64,000 nt of DNA from Ascochyta rabiei. Its lineage: Eukaryota; Ascomycota; Dothideomycetes; Pleosporales; Didymellaceae. The notes below the pieces were generated by a model. It made no database searches. It was not told the origin of the DNA and worked only from the letters and a program-made list of their open reading frames with translations. Both the position numbers and the translations under genes were made by a program. Below, one piece after another: positions 58,468-64,000 of this stretch; positions within the stretch are counted from its first letter, which is position 1; every line of letters begins with the position of its first letter. The DNA lies in NCBI RefSeq assembly GCF_004011695.2, contig NC_082409.1, positions 744,001 through 808,000 of the forward strand. Reading direction: 5' to 3'.

Positions 58468-59476
58468 CTAGGGACGGGCTTTCGGCAGTGTATAACCACC
58501 CATGTCATCAAAAAACTTACCTCCTTGCACCATGATTTCTGCAATCTCTTCACCCAGCCATTCTTTCGTCAACGCAATCCTCGCTGTCTCAATCTCCCTC
58601 ACCACGCTTCCCGCTACCTAGTGACAGCGTGTCAGCGGAGTTGTAGACTTGAGTCCGGAAGTTACCTACCATCACACTATGACCTTTCCTCAGAGGATCC
58701 ATACTCGTTGCCACAATAGCATCAGCGACGTCCTCGACCGTGTTGGCTGGCAGCCCCCTTTCCTTCCACTGTTCCGAGTAGCCGGTAGTGATGTAAGTTG
58801 GAGTGAAGAATGGCGCCACGACGTTGACCCTCACACCGAGCTCGTTTGCCTTCCGCTGCGCTGCTCGTGCCAGGCCGACAACACCGTGCTTGGACGAGAT
58901 ATACGACACTACACCCGTGCCGCCAAAGTACCCAGATGTCGACGCAATCAACACCACCGATCCGCGTGAGCCATCGGAATCGGGTGTGTTTGAGCTCATG
59001 GCGTGCATGGCTAGCCTAAGCGCTGCTGTATGTCAGTCCTCTGAGACCACCCAGTCAAGGAAAGGTAGTGTACTATTCATCGCCCCCTTCAAATTAACAC
59101 CAACCACCTCCCACGCCCCCTTCTGCTCTTCCAACTCCCCATTCCCATCCTCCTCAAAATCAAAGAACCCCTGACTCTCCATCATCCCTGCATTCGCGAC
59201 CACCACGTCAACGCGATGGAATTTCTCCCTCACAGCTCGGAATAATCCCCGCATGGCTGCCCAGTCCGTGACGTCTGTCTCGTGGAACAGCGTGCGCCCT
59301 GCATCTGGTAGGGAGTCTATGAGGGACCTGGCTGAGCTTCTGGTGAAGGGCAGATCGGCTATCACTACGTTGCAGCCCTGCGCGTGGAAGGTGCGGATGG
59401 TCTGCGCGCCAATGCCACCTGCGCCGCCTGTGACGATGACGGTTTTGGAGCGGTTGCATGGAAGGGCGGTAGACAT
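58468..59476 (-). CDS. Short-chain dehydrogenase/reductase (SDR)
   Basis: Complement of 58468-58617, 58670-59025 and 59074-59476 gives 302 aa; introns are 52 and 48 bp. The cofactor motif is TGGAGGIGAQ, followed by DLP at the end of strand two, which favours NAD(H). Also seen are NAG (VVANAGMM), the catalytic Ser in IASTSGYFGG and YISSK with Tyr and Lys. It is a classical SDR similar to the 15-hydroxyprostaglandin dehydrogenase group; the substrate is unknown. Exon 2 has two possible donors four bases apart. The one after ATG (58670) leads to a full C-terminus ending GGYTLPKARP, while the later one gives a tail of ten residues. The former is preferred for family length. Confidence 0.9.
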
Positions 59477-59899
59477 TGTGGGATGGTTACCACTTGAATG
59501 TATTGGAAGTGCTTTGGGTGTATTGATAACAGGACGGTTTGCAGGAGCTCAGATGGATCAGAGAGGTCGTTCACTACAAGGCATTTTCAGCTGCTGTCAT
59601 TGCATGAGCTTGCTCCAGATATTCCAAGCACCGCAACACACGCATGGTGTACTATCCTGCTGTGATGTCTAATAGATGGATTGGGGAGGCTAGTTTGTCC
59701 CCGCCTGCGTGGGGTGGAGTTTACCCCGCACGCGCTAGACAGTTCCTCCCTCCTGAATGCGAAGACGGAAAACATGTACTCGTCAGCGTACGATACTTCC
59801 TGGTTGATGCGGACACCAGTAGGAGGCCATGTGTCGCTGCGTCCCTTTGAAGTGGAGTGCCTTGAGACGTCATGCCATGGAGCATGAAGATGTCTATTC
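59477..59899. other. Intergenic, SDR promoter
   Basis: No gene recognised; small overlapping frames only. Confidence 0.5.
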
Positions 59900-60724
59900 T
59901 TACACCTGCTGATCGACGTCCGGTTGAAACTTTGGATACCGTCCATGTCGATGTTCCTTTGCAACAACCTCTTTGGTAGTCCATCTTACATTGTGCTCAA
60001 TGGAGGCAGTCGCAGCCCACGACTCCACCTCGCAAAGCTTACTATCAGGCACGCTTACAACGAATCGCGTCCACCGCGAATCCACCTCTCCCATCCCAGC
60101 AGCAAGCATGAATTTCTCCAGCAACGCTGTCTCGAAGATGTCGGCCGATTCGGGGGACGCCATGCGATATTGTCGAAACGCGATTCTCAAGCACTTCACC
60201 TTGAACCCCAGAGGCTCCCAATTGTCAAGGCACTTTCGGATATCATCATTGCTGCTCAAAAGCCGCCAGAGCGAGATCTCCAGCAAGCTCAGATTCGGAA
60301 GGTTGGCCAGGGCGATGGGCGCTTTATTCAGCAGTTCAAACTTTCGTTGGTCAATTCCGCTCACAGCCATGTGCAGTCGGCGCACATACTTGCGCATAGG
60401 AAGCCAAGGCAGATATACAGACAAGCTCGAGGACCGCGAATCTGTGTTCCATTTGCGATTGTAGTCGAGGCTGAAACTGTGCTGGCTGTAGAAGGCTCCT
60501 TGCACGAGGCTTTTGATCTCGGGGACGGAGAGAAGAGGGATGATAAGATCGCAGAATGCGTTGGATTTCCAGTATCGATGGTCATCAAGGTGGTAGTAAC
60601 ATGGCAGGCGGGCCTGGCAAGGGGAGCCGAGCGTCACGGCATACTCGAGGATGTGGAGTTTAAGCTCTTCAGACAAGGTGCGCCAATTATCAAGGAAGCA
60701 GGATTTTGCGGAGAGGGCGGTCAT
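59900..60724 (-). CDS. F-box-like protein, 274 aa
   Basis: Start chosen at ATG 60724 (MTALSAKSC); the frame is open further upstream, but the sequence there looks non-coding. A weak F-box-like segment reads TLSEELKLHILEYAV near residues 16-30. Then come GAFYSQHSFSLDYN, PWLPMRKYVRRLHMAV, LANLPNLSLLEISLWRL and a C-terminal basic part. Order and spacing resemble the gene at 51169-51939 (F-box, AFY..FSF, LP..R..R..H, leucine-rich strand), suggesting two members of one fungal family. No signal peptide. Confidence 0.65.
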   Translation of the reverse strand: MTALSAKSCFLDNWRTLSEELKLHILEYAVTLGSPCQARLPCYYHLDDHRYWKSNAFCDLIIPLLSVPEIKSLVQGAFYSQHSFSLDYNRKWNTDSRSSSLSVYLPWLPMRKYVRRLHMAVSGIDQRKFELLNKAPIALANLPNLSLLEISLWRLLSSNDDIRKCLDNWEPLGFKVKCLRIAFRQYRMASPESADIFETALLEKFMLAAGMGEVDSRWTRFVVSVPDSKLCEVESWAATASIEHNVRWTTKEVVAKEHRHGRYPKFQPDVDQQV

Positions 60725-61902
60725 TGTAGTGGCGCGGTAAGCTCTACGGACGAAAAGAAAGGTATATGTTCCTAAACGATGTTTCGAGGTGTCTGCTAAC
60801 CAAAGTTGATATAGGAGGGATGCCAACGTGTAGGCAACTGTCACGTGCATGGATTCCTTGGCAGGCTCCTTCACTCCATAGGAGATACGCATATACATCA
60901 GATCATACATACGTATTCCCCTCCACAGCAACCACTTGCGTGACCCCTAATATATTCACCGCGACCAAGTCTTCCCAATTCTAAACAAAAACAACACCAC
61001 CTACTCAACGTACATCTCCAGACTTGAGGAGGATGTTGGGTCAGACAGAGGAACAATGTGCACCAAGAGGCCTCCTAGCTTCAGCAACGCTTAACACTCG
61101 ACATGGCAATGCATATTTCTAGACTTGCGGCGGATGAAAACTCGCTCGAGCAGTCGAACTGGCTACCAACGAAGACCTCCCAGCTCCGGCAACACATCGA
61201 AGCACTCAACGCTGCAGCGAGCACCAGCAAGAACACCAACCATGACGAGCCCACGGAAGACGTCCAGGTCAGCACTCAGGCTTTAGAACGCGATACCGAC
61301 ACACGCTCATGAAGAGAAGGAGACTGGGAACCCGAGCTGCATGCAGTGCGCGTTGAAGACCCCCATACAACGCAACAGGAGCAGCGAAACCCGGCGGTCT
61401 GCGTTGCACCTGCGGAGAAGCGGTGGACGATGCAACAACCATGTAGATTACAGTGCAATCAAGCACACGAGAAACACGGTTGGAATCCTTTGCAAGGCTT
61501 GGTGGTGCTTAATATAGACTTGCGTCCCCCCCTACCTTCCTTCTTCCTGGCGTTTCATCTTGGCGGGCCGGAATAAGCTCGGTCCTGGTCTGGTTCGACA
61601 CTACCGCATGCTATTGGTGCGCTTCCGCTCGTCAGGGCCGACGTGTGCAATGAGTCAATGACTATGACCGTAATCGTAGACACATATACGGTGCGGAGAT
61701 GATGGCTGGATGGAGGGTGGGCGCCGTTGGTGGTGAGTCGTGGATCGTGAGAGAGGAAGGGAGGAGAATAGGGTATAAACAGGGCGGTTTGGACGCGCAG
61801 CTGGATATTGTCTATTCTCTACAGCATGCTCGTTTCTTACCTTGACTATATCCGCTCTTTTGACTTGACACTTTCATTCTTCACCGCATTACCTTCGCTA
61901 CC
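60725..61902. other. Intergenic, promoter of the small secreted protein
   Basis: A plus-strand ORF at 61103-61312 (69 aa, Thr/Ser/Glu-rich) has no recognisable motif and is left unannotated as a gene. TATAAA lies at 61774-61779. Confidence 0.5.
61774..61779 (+). promoter_or_regulatory. TATA box of the secreted-protein gene
   Basis: TATAAA, about 125 bp before the ATG at 61903. Confidence 0.5.
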
Positions 61903-62696
61903 ATGAAGCTCACTCTCCTTCTTGCGATCCCGTCGCTGGCTTCGGCCCTGGCGTTCAACCCCTTCCGTCCCACCGGCTTCGAGCCTACTCGCACCAGCGA
62001 CACGGCGACGCAGAAGCGCTCTGATAGCTGGGGGGGGCTCGGTTGCTCTTGGTCCTTCCAAGTCCACCATCACCCGCGCCGTCACCACCCTCGTGCCCGG
62101 TGTGGCGCCGTCAACGCAGAACGGCATGCTGTTCCTCTGGCCGGGAATGTCCAACGGCACCGGCGACCTGGTGCAGACGACGCTGGAATCGTGGACAGGC
62201 GGCAACAGCTGGTGCGGAGCCCAGCCGGGCCAATGGTGCATCCGCAGCTCTCTGTTCGGCAGCTTTGGACAGCTTGACGGCCCGGCGAGTCCGGTCAGCG
62301 GAAACATGAAGGTCGAGATCCTGTACGAGTTGCTCTCTGACGGACAGACGTGGAAGCAGACCGCCACCGATCTCGGTAGCAAGAAGCAGCTGTCGACTTA
62401 TTCGCATAAGTCTGGTCCCTACATGGTACGTGGATGGTCTAATTTCATAATTGCTCGCTGGTCAATGTACTGATGGAGCGCAGACGGGCTATGGTACCGG
62501 CACAGAATGCGACCAGGCCTGCACGGGTACCATCGCTGCGCAGACGTACACGAATACTGTCATCACGCTCGCTGGATCTGATCCTGCTTTTGGTAAGACC
62601 ATCTCTGCCAGCAACGGAGCGACTTACAAAGGCCTTACCAACACTGGAAACGGCAAGGTTTGGACCATCGCCGAAATGCATGTGCCAAAGATGTAA
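61903..62696 (+). CDS. Small secreted protein of unknown function, with a one-base frameshift
   Basis: Exons 61903-62425 and 62484-62696, with a 58-bp intron. A signal peptide (MKLTLLLAIPSLASALA) leads to a short pro-region ending QKR, a possible Kex2 cleavage site. At 62030-62037 a run of eight G breaks the frame. Seven would join the signal-peptide frame to the long downstream frame (SVALGPSKSTITRAV onward) and give 244 aa with a perfect fit to the intron phase. The mature part has FLWPGMSNGTGDLVQTTLESW, paired Cys (WCGAQPGQWC and ECDQAC) and a C-terminal WTIAEMHVPKM. It resembles fungal secreted beta-sandwich proteins in general but I cannot name the family. The break may be a sequencing error or a real inactivating change. 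Confidence 0.75.
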
Positions 62697-63305
62697 GAAC
62701 CCTTGTGCTCGCTCCTAGGTGGCTGATGCAGGTTGTAGCAGTCGGTAGAGGTAGTTGGGGCGGCCCGTAGCTCGAGGTGGCTCTGATTAGAATAGTTTGA
62801 TCGGCGTACAGTTCATTGTATCTCAATAAATCGCTGCGATGAGAGAAGCTGATGAAGTGACGTGAGGCTCACGCAATGCAGCCCCACGAATTCAATGAGC
62901 TGAGCTCAGCCATGCAAACAACCAGCCTCAACCGTCATAAGACTCTTCACGTGTACAACATGCGCGAATGACTGCGAAAATTCAAACCACCACTGCACGC
63001 AGCCTTGTCAGATGTTGGTCGAAATTCGCAGCCAAGAATCTGGAGGAGATCATCGGGATCCGCGACGCGGCGGGCAGGTACAACGCAGCGGCGGTGGCGA
63101 ATATGGAGCCAGCCGAGGTGCGGCGACGTCGTGCCTGAGTGATGGTCAGGTACCACGAGGTACGTACAGGGATATAAGGGGGAGCCTGAACGGAGTAGAA
63201 ATACGAGCCGCTTGCACTGAGCATCTAGTGATCTTTTGTAAAAGAAAACCCCTTGCGACTCTGCTTGATGATCGAAGTTGTTGGCTGCTCGGGAGGAAGA
63301 AGGCA
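62697..63305. other. Intergenic, upstream of the metallophosphoesterase
   Basis: An open frame extends from 63012 into the next gene but crosses the truncated fold-back element, so it is probably not coding before 63306. Confidence 0.5.
63173..63252. mobile_element. Truncated copy of the fold-back miniature element
   Basis: About 80 bp match the left arm and loop of the element at 46815-46942 (GCCTGAACGGAGTAGAAA and TTGCACTGAGCATCTAGTGA identical in both). The right arm is missing. It lies about 55-130 bp before the probable start of the metallophosphoesterase. Confidence 0.75.
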
Positions 63306-64000
63306 ATGACGTCATCTCGCTGTCGCAGCTTGTCGACCTTTGATGTGACACCTGATGACTCCGCGTCAACCACCCGCCATGGCACGTTCAGGATGGTGGA
63401 TGAGACGGTGAAGATGCGCAAAACGCGCATAGTCTGCATATCAGATACACACAACAATACGCCAAAGCTTCCAGCAGGCGACGTGTTGATTCATGCCGGT
63501 GATTTGACAAATCAGGGCTCGTTTGACGAGCTTGAGCGGGCTGTGGCATGGCTTGAGAAGACCGACTTCGAGGCCAAGATTGTGGTCGCTGGTACTTACC
63601 TTGATACTAGCAAAGAGCTGGCACAGTGACAGGGCTGACAGGTGCAGGCAACCATGAAATCACACTTGACGAGCAGTTCTATGAGAAGAAAGGGGCCCGG
63701 TGGAAGTGGCCTGCTCCACAAAGCCCTCGAGGATGTATGAAGCTACTACGGGAGTCGAAGACAATCACCTACCTGGAGAATGAGTCTATGACAGTGTGCT
63801 TGAGAAAGCCAGCCGGGCCACATACGTGGTTTAGGGTGTTCGGGAGTCCGCGCACGCCTGGTCCTGGGAAATGGGCGTTTGAATATCAGGAACAAGACGC
63901 CCAGGGTCTTTGGGCGGAGATTCCAGACGACGTCGATCTTGTGGTAACACACACACCGCCCAGAGGGCACTGCGATGCTGCGACGAAGGATGACCGGTCT
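63306..64000 (+). CDS. Metallophosphoesterase (calcineurin-like), 3' end outside window
   Basis: Exons 63306-63591 and 63648 onward, with a 56-bp intron that assembles the GNHE motif across the junction. Metal-binding motifs in order are SDTHN, HAGDLTNQGS, GNHEITLD and, near the window end, THTPPRGHCD. This order is that of the MPPED/Class III-like phosphoesterases, which hydrolyse phosphodiester or phosphomonoester bonds with two metal ions. The start is uncertain: ATG 63306, 63393 and 63414 are all in frame, and the catalytic domain begins at the last (MRKTRIVCISDTH). The gene continues beyond 64000, so C-terminal motifs are not all visible. Confidence 0.88.

Noticed and set aside
61103..61312. 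69-aa plus-strand ORF as a small gene
   Set aside because: Low complexity, no motif, no signal peptide, and no support beyond being open.

Overview
The window is nuclear DNA of a filamentous ascomycete. The evidence is short GT-AG introns (48-116 bp), fungal gene families (Zn2Cys6 regulator with fungal_trans-type region, sedolisin, GH28 polygalacturonase, HUT1-type transporter), and a repeat block decayed by CpA-to-TpA changes as left by repeat-induced point mutation (RIP). A plant-associated Dothideomycete would fit, but that is inference from gene content only.

Positions 1 to about 22,000 are an AT-rich island of nested, dead transposons. In order: a pogo/Fot1-type DNA transposon cut by the window edge (1-1861); an unrecognised element remnant ending in its own LTR (1864-3024); a complete but heavily decayed Ty1/copia element in minus orientation (3288-8480, target duplication GTTCT); an older degenerate host sequence (8481-10445, continuing at 18796-20109) that carries a solo gypsy LTR; a complete Ty3/gypsy chromovirus (10446-18795, target duplication GAAGG) with gag, protease, RT, RNase H, integrase and chromodomain all recognisable but stopped; a roughly 330-bp ATT microsatellite; and a second, diverged pogo/Fot1 copy (20112-21974). 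In both pogo copies the transposase frame is kept end to end and broken only by in-frame stops, so decay was by point mutation.

From about 22.1 kb the DNA is normal, gene-dense and largely free of stops. Genes in order: DnaJ/TPR co-chaperone (-), Yippee zinc protein (+), zinc alcohol dehydrogenase (+), three-KH RNA-binding protein (+), an unrecognised protein (-), UDP-galactose transporter HUT1 (+), secreted endopolygalacturonase (-), HAD hydrolase (+), secreted sedolisin (+), serine carboxypeptidase (+), PLP-dependent serine/threonine dehydratase or racemase (+), F-box-like protein (-), Zn2Cys6 transcription factor (+), type II membrane glycosyltransferase (+), short-chain dehydrogenase (-), second F-box-like protein (-), small secreted protein with a one-base frameshift (+), and a metallophosphoesterase cut by the window end (+). 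Four products carry signal peptides; three of these (pectinase, tripeptidyl peptidase, carboxypeptidase) form an extracellular digestive set.

A second, younger transposon patch lies at 43.9-46.3 kb between the sedolisin and carboxypeptidase genes. It is a Tc1-like element containing a solo LTR (target duplication CTATC) and an internally deleted Tc1-like derivative. A 128-bp fold-back element lies at 46.8 kb, with a truncated relative at 63.2 kb. Several minisatellites sit next to genes.

The least explained structure is a set of short palindromic boxes spaced 11 bp apart, in clusters of two or three, throughout the old host sequence at 8.5-10.4 and 19.3-20.0 kb. I found no CRISPR array, rRNA or convincing tRNA, and no bacterial-type defence or biosynthetic cluster.
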